Positions 10,732 to 22,300 of a DNA stretch of 64,000 nucleotides are shown one piece after another. The DNA is taken from assembly GCA_012934845.2 (NCBI GenBank), contig WNNJ02001456.1, positions 50,734 to 114,733 of the forward strand, in the 5' to 3' direction. The position numbers and the translations under genes were made by a program. Source of the stretch: Pomphorhynchus laevis. Taxonomy: Eukaryota > Acanthocephala > Palaeacanthocephala > Echinorhynchida > Pomphorhynchidae. Position 1 is the stretch's first letter; each line of letters starts with the position of its first letter. Below the pieces are notes generated by a model. It did not search any database. It saw only the letters and a list, made by a program, of their open reading frames with translations, and had not been told where the DNA came from.

Positions 10732-13050
10732 CACTCGACATCAAAGCTGTCACCGATCGTTTTGCTGCCTACACCTAACTGCACATCTCCGATCCCGGTC
10801 TATCCGATCACTTTCTCGTCTCCCTTGATATCACTTCCAAACACTCCCGCCTAACACACTTACCATCCTACGTCGCTCTTGAAGAAATCTTGACATCCCC
10901 TTCTCCGCTTTGCCTTACTCAAATCGTCTCTATCTTCTCCCACAATAACATCTTCCTATCCTCACGATATTACATTTCTTTTCGATTCTAAACTCACATC
11001 CGCTCTCGATCTTCTCTTGCCCTTCCATCCTCAACCTCATCGACGCTTGCACCATGCTCCATGATTTGACATCCAATGCCTACTCTCAAAGTGTTTACTT
11101 CGTCATGATTTTCGAGTCTATCACCGCTCTCTCAGACGTGATATCCACTCTATCACTCCGTCTCTCCGTGATTCCTATCTTGCTCTTCGCCGGTCTCATC
11201 TCAACCTACTACGTACCAAATGCAACACCTTCAAGCTGCGTAAAATTCAACACTTCATTAAACTCTAAGTCTCTCTGGCATACTTTTAACTCAATCCTTT
11301 CTCGCTACTCTTCGTCTTGCAACATAAATCCCGATGATTATTCGTCATTTCTTCAGACCAAAGTATCCACGTTGCTCTCTCACAACCCCGTCTCAATTCC
11401 ATCTCACTGCTAATTGCCTCGCCTCATCCTCCCAGAACTCTTTCATCTTCTCCCTGTCCCACGTGCCAAAGTCTCATCTGTGATCATCTCCTTGCCCATA
11501 AAAACCTTACCTGCCGATCCCCTGCCTAATCCATACTTAAATCCATGTGCTTATCGATATCCCCTCTCCTCATCGCCTTGTTTAAGTCGTCTATCCGAAG
11601 TCTGGATCTTTCCTTCACACTAGAAATCCGCAATCGTTCGTCCCCTCCTTAAAAAACAGTCGCTCGACCCATAACTTCCATCTAGCTATCGTCACATTTC
11701 ACTCCTCCCTACTATTTCTTAGCTATTAGAGCGACCTATCTTAATACAGATCAACGTTTAGCTCTCTTCATCCAATCTGTACCCTCCTTTCCAATCCGTT
11801 TTCTGCATTAATCACTCCAAAGAAATCGCCTGCATGAACTACAGCGTACTCATTTCTCGTGACAAGGCTCATATAGTGTTATCATCTCCCTCGACCTCCC
11901 CTTCCCCTTCGACATAGTCGACCACTACATCCTCCTTTCTCGCATTCGTTATGATTACGGCTTTTCTTCCTCCTCCGTAGCATGTATCTATCCGACCGTT
12001 CTTTTCACGTCTGTCCAAATTCATCATCCTATCCTTCCATTCCTATTTTCTGCGGGGTTTCACAAGGTTCAGTCCTAGGTCCCCTGTTTTTTCTATTTTA
12101 CTTGGCGATATCTCTCCGTTTATCAAACCTTACTCTTTTAACGTCATGCAATACACCGATGACATCCTCATATATACTCATGCACCCGCCCATCGAATAC
12201 CCGATATCGCAATTTCTGCCTCCAACTGTCTTTCTTCTATCTACAAGCGTATCTCCCCTCTTCGTCTCGTTCTAAACTCAGACAAATCTAAAATAATGTG
12301 GATCCTCTCCTTAAACCAAACATATCTCCTCCCACTGTATCTTTTGCCTCATCGATCATCCCCATAGTCCACAATCTCAATTTCTTAGACTTCCATTTCG
12401 ATGATCATCTTTCCCTTAAACCCTTCGTCCGTGACAAGGTCCGCTCGTCTAACTTAATTCTCCGTGACATCCGCCGTATCCGCCCCTTATCGACTTCCGT
12501 TCTTGTATGTCTCTTCTTTCATCGTTTCTTTTCCCTAAAATCGATTACTGCTTTAGCTTTTTGCCAATTCTCCAAAATCCATCATCCTACCCCTACAACG
12601 AATTATCAAATCCGCCGTTCGAATGCTCTTTCGTCTCCGTCGCTTCGACCACACATCTACATATATTACCCAACTATCCTGCCCCACCATCCACATCCGC
12701 ATACAACTCCGCCTTCTTATCGTAACTTTTCGTTCCATCGTTATCGACTCCCCATCGTTCATCGACCTTACTTTCGTAGACGACACTCGTCCCACCTCTA
12801 TATCACGGCGTTCCCGTAATTCCCTCTTACTCCACGTTCCCAATTACTCTAACAAATACGGTTTCCGATCCTTCCTCGTCGGCGCCCTACTCGCCCGGAA
12901 TCAGCTCTCTCAACCTCCTTTGCGCCCCCTCCTTTATTGCATTCAAATGTCGCTCCAGTACCCACCTTCTCGACACATGATTTAGATTTTTGTGTTTTTG
13001 TTGTTGTGGTCATGTAAGCGCGCCTCGGCACGCATTTACCACATAAAAAT
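10732..13050 (+). mobile_element. LINE A2, 5'-truncated CR1/L2-like ORF2
   Basis: Homology to LINE A begins near 10732 in the endonuclease (GGALDI-like region, then LSDHFLVSLD at about 10795) and continues through the RT. Recognisable are the VSQGSVLGPLFF block at about 12055-12095, YTDDILIYTHAPAHR at about 12150-12195 (YVDD/YADD in sister copies) and the C-terminal region (RRIRP, then LFRLRRFDHTSTY at about 12625-12660). The 3' UTR hairpin at 13018-13033 has one mismatch. Numerous stops and frameshifts. 10890-11000 is almost identical to 10426-10536 just upstream, showing local duplication. Confidence 0.85.
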
Positions 13051-13360
13051 AACTACTAGATTTAAACTACTCGATTAAAAATGTTTTAATCCATTAGTTT
13101 AAAAGTTGAAACTACAAAATGTTTTGGTTTCCTCCATATTTTTTCCTCAATTTAATCAAAAACATCTATTTTTTCTCTATTTTGTGATTTTATATCTTCA
13201 TTTTTATTGTTTTGTCATGAATGCATGTTTTTGTCATGATACTAACGTAGATTTTTGTGGATACTTATAGAAACGCACATGCGAGAAAAAGTATCTGCTG
13301 GACCATTTTAATAACCAATCGATATAATATTGTAAAGTCGTAGCAAGGCAGCTCGAATTT
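13051..13360. other. AT-rich spacer
   Basis: AT-rich with several T-rich runs; part resembles the unassigned repeat at 13925-14022 in style. No ORF or gene recognised. Confidence 0.5.
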
Positions 13361-13700
13361 TCACCTCACTCTATCTTCTCATTGTTGATTTTGTTCCTTC
13401 GGCCATATAAAAAACTCTTACAGATTTTTGATCAGTGAAAATTCCAAAATGCCTGTCAACCAAAAAGTGCCTCCATTTATTTTGAACTTCCACGATGGCA
13501 TGTACTTCCCTTTCAACTGATGAATATTTTATTTTGTTTCTAGATAACGTTTTTGAAAATAATGCGATTTGCTGTCCGTCACTGTTTAGGGTTGTTCCAA
13601 TACACGATGTTGAGCAGTCTGTTTCTACAGTTAACGACTTTTTCTTGTGATATAAGGAAGCTTTAGCTGTATCATTTTTCAATTGTTGAAATACATGTCT
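13361..13700 (-). mobile_element. Ty3/Gypsy RNase H fragment, fossil
   Basis: Minus-strand translation shows a Ty3/Gypsy RNase H block: LTVETDCSTSCIGTTL, then LFSKTLSRNKIKYSSVERE, then HFGIFTDQKSV, as in pol of this group. It is a small isolated piece with no LTRs seen, and is old. Confidence 0.75.
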
Positions 13701-13924
13701 AAGAAGCGTTTTATGTTAACAAACTTAAAGATACCTTAGTGGTTGGTCATAAAGCTGACTTAACATTAAAATTAATATAAACGAAAGCATTTGATTGTAA
13801 AAAAATTATTTTTTAAATTTTATTTCGATATAACATAAATTATGCTTGCAATCTATTGTTTAGAATGTTTTGGTTTCCACTATTTTGTTATTTAATTTCT
13901 TTATTTTTATTATTTTGTTATAAA

Positions 13925-14022
13925 TACATATATTTTGTACTTTTGCTGTACATTTTTAGTGTTTTTGTTTCATTGTTGTGTTTTGTTTGTTGCGGTCCCT
14001 ACAAACTAAAATGTTACATGAA
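13925..14022 (+). repeat. Dispersed repeat, copy 1
   Basis: About 100 bp that recurs at 16402-16504. Shared words include tttagtgtttttgtttcatt, gttgtgttttgtttg and aaaatgttacatgaa. At 16.4 kb it lies just behind a LINE ORF1, so it may be an untranslated part of that element. Function unknown. Confidence 0.75.
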
Positions 14023-14319
14023 TAAGTATTTATAAATAATAATATTTATTACATGAATAAGTATTTATAATAAGTATTTTTTAATTTATAATAATTAAAT
14101 CAAATCAGCTAACTGAGTCTACGTATTTAATATAATTATAAACAAAACAAAACATAATAATGCTAAATCAAAATTTAATAATTAAATAATAAAATAAATA
14201 ATTGTTTTTAGATTTTCTATAATTTAAATCAAGTTAAAATAAAAAATTGAAATTCAAAATAAAAGTCATTTTTATAAATTGACTAATAAATAACAGACGT
14301 TGTATCAGAATAAGAATTA

Positions 14320-15200
14320 GAAGTAATCAGGAGGAACTGCAATGCTATCAGGTTTCGGCCCCTAACTCCTCTACCCAACATAGCAGCGGGGCCAAATACA
14401 TGCTAATGATGTATTTCCTCTGAAATAACTATCTAGTATCTTATTCTAATGCAAAGTATATTATTTATTATCCATCCATAAAAATTTGCCACTTAAGAGT
14501 TTAAATTTATTCTTTATATTATTGTGTTGATTTATATATTTTACTATTTTCTGCTTGATGTTATTTTGTATAGTAACCTAAGTTTAAAATATGCATCTAT
14601 TAAATTATTTAAATGATTTTGAAGAAAACCAATATCATTACATATTGTTGCAATTCTTAAAATTTCATTATTTAATGTATTATATTTTATATTATATGGT
14701 ATGCATGAATGCTCATGCAAAAATATGTTTCTTGTAAATTTAAATATGTCATCTTTACGATATAAATTAATAGTAGTTTTAGTTAATGTTAATTTAATGT
14801 TCAAATCTAGATATACACCTTCTTTATCATTAATATTGGTTTTGTTAAGGATAAGGCTTTGTGAATAAATTTGTTCATTGATTGAATTAAATACACATAT
14901 ATCATCAATGTATCGAAACATACATTTAAAAACATACATTTAGATTTAGTTTTTACACAGTTATGAACAAATTCATATTATATAAAGCTTAAAAACAAGT
15001 CAGCTATAATTGGGCTACTATTACCACCCATTGGAACACCTTTTACTTGTCTAAATATAGATGTCCCTACTTTTAAATAATTTTGATTTATCAAAATATT
15101 TAAGGATTCTATTAATTCAATTTTATCCATATATTTATATTTACTTGATGGTTTAATTTTTGTTAGATAGGCGTTATAATTATATAACATATAACATAAT
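14320..15200 (-). mobile_element. Penelope-like RT fragment (copy 1)
   Basis: The minus strand encodes the catalytic half of an RT: QVKGVPMGGNSSPIIADLFL (about 15052-14993), a damaged stretch, then MFRYIDDICVFN (about 14920-14885) and KEGVYLDLNIKLTLTKTTINL (about 14825-14765; the first 20 residues only are the conserved part). A PMGxxxSPxxADLxL block with YIDD and a later YLDL strand resembles Penelope-like RTs. A near copy lies inverted at 21.43-22.06 kb. No nuclease domain follows. Downstream in its own sense is a GC-rich stem, ggcccc with ggggcc, then gaaac (about 14390-14355). Broken by frameshift. Confidence 0.6.
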
Positions 15201-15389
15201 TATTATAATTATTATAACATAGTCCTTAAAAAATTAGGGATCTATTATACATACACTTATACACACAAGACCTTAAAAAAATTTCAATTTCTAATAAACA
15301 TACAAACGATCACGAAATGTTTATTGGTACAGGACAATAACCTTCCGTCAGCTTTATCTGATTCGTCAATGCCATCCTCGAACGAAGAC

Positions 15390-16330
15390 TCACAAAGCAC
15401 ACATATTGAGTACGTCAGTTTGGAAATCGGATGTACTTAAGTTGGATGTCCACTGCACACTCATGTCAGAGTTCCCAAACGGGTAAACATAAATTTCTTT
15501 TTGCAGGACTTTTTCTGCGGATCCTGTTCAGCATTTCTCATTAACAAATTACATGTTGACCTTGATGCCACTAAACATTCTTTGAACTCTCTCGTCTCTG
15601 AGGTAAATGAAATGAAACACATGCAAGCCTTATCTACACCTGCTAGTCTTCAGCAATTGACATCTAATATAACCTCCCAAATCAAACTTAAACAAACGTT
15701 CGCCAGTATTATTAGAAAAGAGGTATCACACAATGTTCTAGCAGCCTCACATGCTACGAGAATTGACTCTACTCCTTTAAACTGGCGCAAACGTTTAGTA
15801 GGGATTCACAGAGATTTTCAAACGTTATTATCCGTGGTCTTAGGCGGTGGTGTGATGATCTTCGATTAGTTAAGGAAATTTGCTCTTTGTTAAGCGTGCA
15901 GTTGCCTTCTGATAACAAGGTAAAACTACAGCGTTTTTCAGCAAAACGAGTTGATACACCACCGTGACTCTTAATGACTGTCGACGAGTCCACCGTTACT
16001 CAGCTGCTTTCAAGATCTCACTTATTGAAAGATTCGACGAATTTCCATGATGTTTTTGTGAATGCAGACTTGTCCCTCCCAGAACGTGAGATTCAAAGAT
16101 CGTTACGGGAAGAGCTTCATCAGAAGCGTGTTGAAAATCCTAATATTGTTTATCGCATTAAAGATTGTCGCGTAGTGCCAAGTTATTCCAAAAAGGCTAC
16201 CGATGAGAATAAATCTGGGGCTGAAGAGATATCCATATGACTAGCCCAAGATAGTATTCGAACTTACTTCCAGACCAATAAGTCAAATTTACTCCGATTA
16301 TTCCTATTTAATGTTGAGGGACTAAAAAAT
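15390..16330 (+). mobile_element. LINE ORF1 (CR1-like), decayed
   Basis: Starts with the zinc-like motif (DFFCGSC at about 15507-15530, its first cysteines lying just upstream in another frame). Next comes a coiled-coil-like region (about 15560-15730), then RWSDDLRLVKEICSLL-like text with a frameshift. The ORF1 C-terminal domain runs at 15974-16240: MTVDESTVTQLLSRSHLLKD, then LSLPEREIQRSLREELHQ and NIVYRIKDCRVV. This order (zinc, coiled coil, RRM-like domain) fits ORF1 of CR1-type LINEs, an RNA-binding partner for ORF2. ORF2 is absent. Confidence 0.7.
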
Positions 16331-16401
16331 TTATCCAAATGCACTTGCATTTCGTTCTTCTTTGATCCTCCGATTGTTATTTCACTGCGCATTTTGTTTT
16401 G

Positions 16402-16504
16402 TTATGAATTCATGTGTTTTGTACTTTTGTTGTACATTTTTAGTGTTTTTGTTTCATTGTTGTGTTTTGTTTGCTTCGGTCTCTACAAACGAAAATGTTA
16501 CATG
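16402..16504 (+). repeat. Dispersed repeat, copy 2
   Basis: Second copy of the roughly 100-bp repeat described at 13925-14022; same orientation, with a few substitutions and small length changes. Confidence 0.75.
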
Positions 16505-16598
16505 AACAAACGTCAACAACGATTTTGATTCCAGCATCAATTTGCAAGCCGACAAGAAACTTTATTTATGTGATCCTTTTTTCATTTTTGTTAATTTT

Positions 16599-16626
16599 CT
16601 GAAGATGCTAGTAGTTACTGGCGAAA
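16599..16626 (+). other. Hammerhead-core-like hairpin, covariant copy
   Basis: CTGAAGA (16599-16605), T, stem GCTAGT/ACTGGC (16607-16612 with 16617-16622), loop AGTT, then GAAA (16623-16626). Compared with the 4150 copy, stem pair 5 is G-C instead of A-T and pair 6 is T-A instead of C-G, while pair 3 is a T-G wobble. The outer blocks are unchanged. Double substitutions that keep pairing are what selection on an RNA fold would leave. Confidence 0.65.
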
Positions 16627-17182
16627 TATCAAAATAATGTTTGTTGTCGTATAACTATAACTGATTGTTCCTGAGTATTTAAAAATTTAAAATACATATC
16701 AGGATATATGAAGTTATTTCTTAAATACACACTGGTTTCACAATCAGCCTTGATAATATTATTGTGTAGATGTAAAAATATGAAGAAAATAAAGAAAAAA
16801 TAAAAATATAAAGACAGGAAAAAATTGAACAATACATAGCCAATAAGAGTCGAAAAACAAAACAAAAAGTCTATGCTTAGGCCAATAAATTATCCACACG
16901 ACAAAAATTATTTTATCAATTTTATCAATATATTACTTGATAGTACTATCTTGAAAAGGGTCACTTAATGACCGAAAATGTTATAAAAATTTATAAAAAA
17001 GAATTTTTCTCTTGTAGATAATTTATAAAGCATATAAATTATATGTTAATATAATAATAATTATATCATATTATGATTATAATTATATTATAATCATATA
17101 ATTTGTATGATTAGATGGCACACGAATGTAATTTTAACACAAAAAAGTCAATTCATATATTCTAATTTATTTATATTTCCAG
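16627..17182. other. AT-rich intron-like sequence
   Basis: Strongly AT-rich, no coding signal beyond chance frames. It ends with a polypyrimidine-like run and AG at 17181-17182 and so probably includes the 3' part of the intron before the ankyrin exon. Confidence 0.5.
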
Positions 17183-17583
17183 AACTTCTCAAGTACCTAT
17201 TACAAAATGGACTAAATCCAAATTTATGCTATAATGAAGATAGCCATAGCACGCTTTTACATTTGGCTGCTCGTATTGGTAGTATTCGGCAGGTTCGACT
17301 TCTGATTGAATATAATGCAAGCTATCAAAAACAGAATACAGATGGTCAAGCTGCTATACACCTTGCAACAATGGGAGATTATGCAGAAATAGTTGAGTTT
17401 CTAATTTTATCGGGAGATGATATGAATCGTATAGATTTTGAACAATTGACACCACTTAACTACGCGAAACTATATGGAGCTATCCAAGTTGAAAATCTAT
17501 TACATAAGAAAAATGCGTCAATGCGACATGATTTATGGCTTGAACACGATCCATCATTCAAAGAATTTGATGGAGTCGAATAA
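17183..17583 (+). CDS. Terminal exon of an ankyrin-repeat protein
   Basis: A 3' splice site (ttatatttccag, ending 17182) opens into a clean frame closed by TAA at 17581-17583. It encodes about 133 residues beginning LLKYLLQNGLNPN. Two good ankyrin repeats are visible, STLLHLAARIGSIRQVRLLI and AAIHLATMGDYAEIVEFLIL, with a partial one before and a third after (LTPLNYAKLYGAIQVENLL). The tail is acidic-aromatic (DLWLEHDPSFKEFDG). Ankyrin repeats serve protein-protein contacts; the binding partner is not deducible. The exon starts in phase 1. Upstream exons are not seen in this window and may lie beyond the insertions to the left. It is undamaged, unlike the surrounding elements, so a host gene is likely, though a retained fragment is possible. 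Confidence 0.75.
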
Positions 17584-17694
17584 GCATTGTTGTTGATGCC
17601 GTTCATAACGAGATCAGTTTATACGTTATACAAATTTGTCTCTGGTGAATTATATATTTTTAATTTTTTTACTTTTACGTTTTGTTTACATTCA

Positions 17695-17700
17695 AATAAA
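17695..17700 (+). promoter_or_regulatory. Poly(A) signal of the ankyrin gene
   Basis: AATAAA about 112 nt after the ankyrin stop codon, followed by T-rich sequence. Confidence 0.5.
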
Positions 17701-17911
17701 TGTCAATTTTGCGTTTTCAGGATTTTTTATATAAAAAATAAATATATTAAATAAAAATATATTATTAGATATAGGGCTTTGACCAAGAAGGCCATTTTGC
17801 CCGCTCAACATATGAAACACGCCAATCAATTACAACCAAACCAAGGATAAGAACTTCCAATGTTGCCTCGATCAACGTGTCTTATCAATATGTCTTAATG
17901 TTTAGTTATTC

Positions 17912-18059
17912 GATAAATAAATATTTTTTTATATATTCATTGTACAATTAATAATTAAATAAAAATATATTAATTAGATAAATAAATATTTTTTTATATA
18001 TTCATTGTACAATTAATAATTAAATAAAAATATATTAATTAGATAAATAAATATTTTTT
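17912..18059. repeat. 65-bp tandem repeat, about 2.3 copies
   Basis: The unit starting gataaataaatatttttt begins at 17912, 17977 and 18042, giving a 65-bp period; the second unit is nearly identical to the first and the third is partial. Pure AT-rich sequence. The surrounding 17.6-18.3 kb shows no gene. Confidence 0.9.
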
Positions 18060-18324
18060 GTACAATAAAAATTAAACAACAATTGTATAATCAATTTGTC
18101 TATCATCAAATAGTTAAGTAACTTACCGTTCTAGTTATTTTTATAAAATGTCAAATTAATTTGAGAATTTCCTTGTGCTGGTGTTAATGCAACATCAAGG
18201 AGAAATTGCAACTGTTTAAATAAAATCAATTTCTGATTTTTACAAGTAGCATCCTACATTATTTTAAATTATTAATTATTGAATTAAATAATTATTTAAT
18301 TATATTTTATTATTATATAATTAT

Positions 18325-18570
18325 TATTCCCTCTTACTCCACGTTCCCCATTACTATAACAACAACGGTCTCCGATTCTTCCTCGTCGCCGCCCCACTTG
18401 CCTGGAATCAGCTCCCACTCGACGTCCGCCGCGCTCCATCCTTTATCACATTCAAACATCTCCTTCGTTCACACCTACTCGACACATGATTTAGATTTTT
18501 GTTTTGTTGTGGTCATGTAAGCGTGCGATGGCACGCATTTGCCACGTTAAAATAAATCTTTTTTATTCAA
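18325..18570 (+). mobile_element. LINE A, 5'-truncated 3' end
   Basis: About 245 bp matching the last part of LINE A ORF2 (SLLLHVP-like start, SWNQLPLDVRRAPSF-like middle) and its 3' UTR, with a perfect hairpin GCGTGC-GATG-GCACGC at 18521-18536 and an A/T-rich end. It is a typical 5'-truncated LINE insertion. Confidence 0.85.
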
Positions 18571-18599
18571 AGTTCCTAATCATACAGATAAATATAATC

Positions 18600-20035
18600 T
18601 TAAGACCTCTAAACACTGTATCGCTCATTACTTTTAATTTCCAAGAGGATTAGTGCAATTAACAAAACGTGCAGTATTGATCGGCGTCAACTCGATGACC
18701 TCGAGAATCAGATAAGGCCTCGGAATCAGATAATGCCTCCATTTTCGTAGACTCTCGACGATAGCATGTGATTCCTTTTTAACAGCAGAGTATTTCCTTT
18801 CGGTGCGTGTGAGAGTACGCGAAAAAGGCTACAGGTTTGCCCTCTTTGTTTAAAGACGCTGCAATCGTAGTATATGAGGCATCGGTTCCTACAACCAAAT
18901 GTTTACTCTCGTCAATATAGCTTAAACACGCGTCCATTACATCATGCTTCAAGCCTTCGAAATCGCGAGCACATTCATTGTTGATTGGAAAGTTCGTCAC
19001 GTTTATGAGTCGTGTGATTTTCTTCGAAAAATTGGGGAACCAACACGAGTAATATGAAAACAAGCCCAATGCCCTTTTTAGAGATTTGGGGTCGGATGGT
19101 ACGGGTAAATTCTTTAATGGCAACAACCTTTCTGGATCCGGTTTTATTGTGCCGTTAGCGACTCTGTATCCTAACGTATTAATTTCACATTGACCGAATG
19201 CGCATTTATCGATATTGTATGTCAGGCCATGAGCTTCTGCCCCTTGATGAAATTTTTCGAGATTCTAATCATGCTGATCCCTTGATTTACTGCAAACTGT
19301 TACGTTATCAAGGTAAATGTAGGTGTCCTGTAATTGGTTTTTAACAACAATCATGTCCATCAGTCGTTGAAAACATACTACGGCATTTGTAACGCCAAAA
19401 GGAATTCTGTTTAATTCGTACAAACGTCTGTATGCCTCGAAAGCTGTAAAATGTTTCTCTCTTTCCATTATCGAAATTTGGTGGTACGCTTATTTTAAGT
19501 CGATGGCCGAGAACACATTGTAAGAAGCAATGAACGATAGGATATTTTCAATGATCGGCAAAGGATAAGCATCTAGATATGTAAAACGGTTGATTGTTTG
19601 GCTGTAGTCAATCATAAGACAACTTTTATGTCTTTCATTTCTGGTTACTAGTACTTGAGCTCGCCAAGGCGACATTGAAGGTGTGATTATTTCATCGTGT
19701 AGCATTCGTTTTATTTCGTATTTTATGAAAATAGTATCCTCAGCTGAATGTTTTCAAGATTTTATCGCAATTAGATGAGTGTTGTGCGCAAGGTTCGCGA
19801 ACAGTTTTAGTGATTCGATATTTGCACATTTGATTCCTGCAAGCTCAAGATGAGGCATTGTTCCATTCCGTGATATGGCGAGGCTGTCGTGAAGAGATAA
19901 AATGATCATACCGAGGATGACATCGGCACATAATTCCGGTAAAACGTGTAGAGTAACTTTTCCATATCCTCGATCATATTCTTGATATGTAAACTGGTGG
20001 TTATCATTCCACAAGTGCTAGATTTATGTGCTGAT
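18600..20035 (-). mobile_element. Ty3/Gypsy (CsRn1-like) pol fragment, fossil
   Basis: On the minus strand, in order, are a protease-flank-like segment (about 20.0-19.75 kb), RT (SPWRAQVLVTRN, LMIDYSQTINRF, YLDAYPLP at about 19.7-19.5 kb; later FGVTNAV and YLDNVTV), the connection region (LGLFSYYSCWFPNFSKKI) and RNase H (VVGTDASYTTIAASL at about 18.9 kb). No LTRs or integrase seen. Broken several times and truncated at both ends, hence old. Confidence 0.8.
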
Positions 20036-20079
20036 GTAGCCAAGATAATGTCGGATCGTTTAGGTATAATGTTAACGAG

Positions 20080-21260
20080 TTCAATGTGATGTACTTTTTG
20101 TAGATTTCTCTCATGCTTTTGATTCAGTCCCGCATGATCGACTCATTCACAAATTGAGGTCACTTATTGTTTGTCCTATGTATGTCGCCTGGATTGCAAA
20201 TTAATTGAGTTCACGCTCTTTCAAAGTACGTGTAGGTGCAGATATGTCCACCTCATTCGTTATTCATTCTGGCGTTCCACAGGGTGCTGTTATCTCCCTA
20301 CTTCTTTTTGTCTATATCAATGATCTCCCATCTGTAATTCGTTCTGATGTCGTAATGTATGCTGACGATGTTAAGATATGGCGGCCTATTAGAGACGGAA
20401 TGGACATTAAGATCATTCAAGATGATCTGACATGTCTAGAAAAATGGTCAGCGGAAAATGGTTTGAGGGTTAACCCCTCTAAATGTGCGCATATGTCCAT
20501 TGATTTTTCACTAAATTCATCTTATCAGATAGGTTCAATTCAGATAGGCCGAGTGGGTGAATTCAAAGATCTTGGTGTGATGATGACCAGTAGCTTGAAA
20601 ACTAATGTCCACACTAGATATATTTGTAATCGAGGCTATCGTGTTTTATGGATGTTTTTCAAGTCTTTTGATCGGATAAGTTCATTAATGTTCAAGCGAA
20701 TATTTTGCTCTTATATTCTTCCCATCCTTGAATACGGTTTACCTGTAACTTATCCACAGACTTTAAGGGAATCATGTGACATTGAGAACTTGTTACGTAA
20801 AGGGTCACGAATTATTCCGAATTTCTCCAATTTGAGATATGATGAACGTTTGACATCTCTACGTGTCGGCACATTGAATTATCGCAGATCGGCCATTGAT
20901 TTATCAACTGCAGTCAAAATTGTTTCGATGGCTTTGGTGGTCTCTCTAGCTTATTATCCGTGAATGATAGACGAGAAACTCGTGGGCATGTGTGGAAACA
21001 AATAAAGCCAACTACAAGAATTCCTGTTCACCATCGATTTGCAACCTGGGTAATTAACGGATGGAATGCACTAAAGTGCCTTGATATCTCTAGTAGTATA
21101 TCTAGTGATGCTATCAAGAAAGCCATCGAAGCCGAAAGAAGGAATTTGCAACTACTATTTGATTGAATTTTTTTGTTGATGTTTTTATTTTTATTTTATC
21201 ATGTTTTGTAAGCGACACGAGCTTGTAGCTCATTTGCTTCTGTTTGTTATAATAATAATG
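20080..21260 (+). mobile_element. CR1-like LINE, RT domain to 3' end
   Basis: Begins inside the RT at DVLFVDFSHAFDSVPHDRLI (about 20093-20152). Next are SGVPQGAVIS (about 20268), VVMYADDVKIWRP (about 20350, catalytic YADD intact) and VNPSKCAHMSI. The C-terminal thumb follows (FKDLGVMM, RKGSRIIPNFSNLRYDERL) and ends after WNALKCLDISSS. Only two breaks are obvious: a stop just before the fragment SSRSFKVRV (about 20205) and a shift near 20940-20960. A 3' UTR hairpin GAGCT-tgt-AGCTC lies at about 21217. The element ends in a TAATAATAATGAT tail. It is 5'-truncated next to the Gypsy fossil. Confidence 0.85.
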
Positions 21261-21430
21261 ATCATTATAAAAACATTATATTAAACATTATATTATAATA
21301 TGATCCATTATATAATAATGGATCCTGGACAACGGTCTCCGTATGTTACATTATATATTTATTATATATTAATATATAATAAATATATAATATAATTTTA
21401 ATAAATCAAAATTATTTAAAAGCAGGGACA
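21261..21430. other. AT-rich low-complexity spacer
   Basis: TAATA/TATAAT repeats and short AT palindromes between the LINE tail and the Penelope-like RT. No gene. Confidence 0.6.
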
Positions 21431-22145
21431 TCTATATTTAGACAAGTAAAAGCTGTTCCAATGAGAGGTAATAGTAGCCCAATTATAGCTGACTTGTTTT
21501 TAAGCTTTATAGAATATGAAATTGTTCATAACTGTGTAAAAACTAAATCTAAAGTATATAAATATATTAAATGTATGTTTCTATACATTGATGATATATG
21601 TGAATTTAATTCTAATAATGTTTATTCAATCAATGAACCAATTTATCCAGCAAGCCTTATTCTTAACAAAACCAATATTAATGATAAAAAAGGTGTATAT
21701 CTTGATATGAACATTAAATTAACATTAACTAAAACTACTATTAATTTATATCGTAAAGATGACATATTTAAATTTACAAGAAACATATTTTTGCATGAGC
21801 ATTCATGCATACCATATAATATAAAATATAATACATTAAATAATGAAATTTTAAGAATTGCAACAATATGTAATGATATTGGCTTTCTTCAAAATCATTT
21901 AAATAATTTAATAGATACATATTTTAAACTAGGTTACTATAAAAATAACATCAAGCAGAAAATAGTAAAATATATAAATCAACACAATAATATAAAGAAT
22001 AAATTTAAACTCTTAAGTGGCAAATTTTTATGAATGGATAATAAATAATATACCTTGTATTATACCAGGTAGCCTTATTCTTAACAAAACCAATAGTGAT
22101 GATAAAGAAGGTAAATATCTAGATATGAATATTATATTAACATCG
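21431..22145 (+). mobile_element. Penelope-like RT fragment (copy 2)
   Basis: Plus-strand near copy of the RT at 14.3-15.2 kb: MRGNSSPIIADLFLSF at 21461-21508, YIDDICEFN at about 21580, YLDMNIKLTLTK at about 21697, and the tail YKNNIKQKIVKYINQ. The reading frame from 21461 to the stop at 22033 is unbroken. The matching P-M-G start is written PMRG here, which alters a conserved glycine position. At 22067-22145 a second partial copy of the segment SLILNKT...YLDMN follows, so about 80 bp is duplicated. No nuclease domain is attached. Confidence 0.6.
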
Positions 22146-22278
22146 ATATATATGGGTGATTTGTTGTTTGAACCGCCTGTTGTGATCCTTTTTCCATTCG
22201 GATTCAATTTAATAATTATTCAAACAATTTAATTATTAAGCAACAGAGATAATGAATGATTTTTAAAAGAAAAACTAG

Positions 22279-22300
22279 TTTCGGCTGGTGCCTTCTTCAA
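22279..22300 (-). other. Hairpin core related to the CTGAAGA family, in the Penelope 3' region
   Basis: On the minus strand: TTGAAGA, one A, GGC, loop ACCA, GCC, then GAAAC. Same plan as the 4150 motif but with a 3-bp stem and T for the first C. It lies about 190 nt after the ORF end of the Penelope-like element at 22.49-24.09 kb and in the same sense. Confidence 0.45.

Noticed and set aside
14355-14395. Hammerhead-like motif after the first Penelope-like RT (ggcccc ... ggggcc gaaac)
   Set aside because: The stem and GAAAC are there, but no CTGANGA block precedes the stem.
16629-16865. 78-residue Phe/Tyr-rich minus-strand frame, possible membrane protein
   Set aside because: Composition is what AT-rich non-coding DNA gives; no start context, homology or neighbouring gene support.
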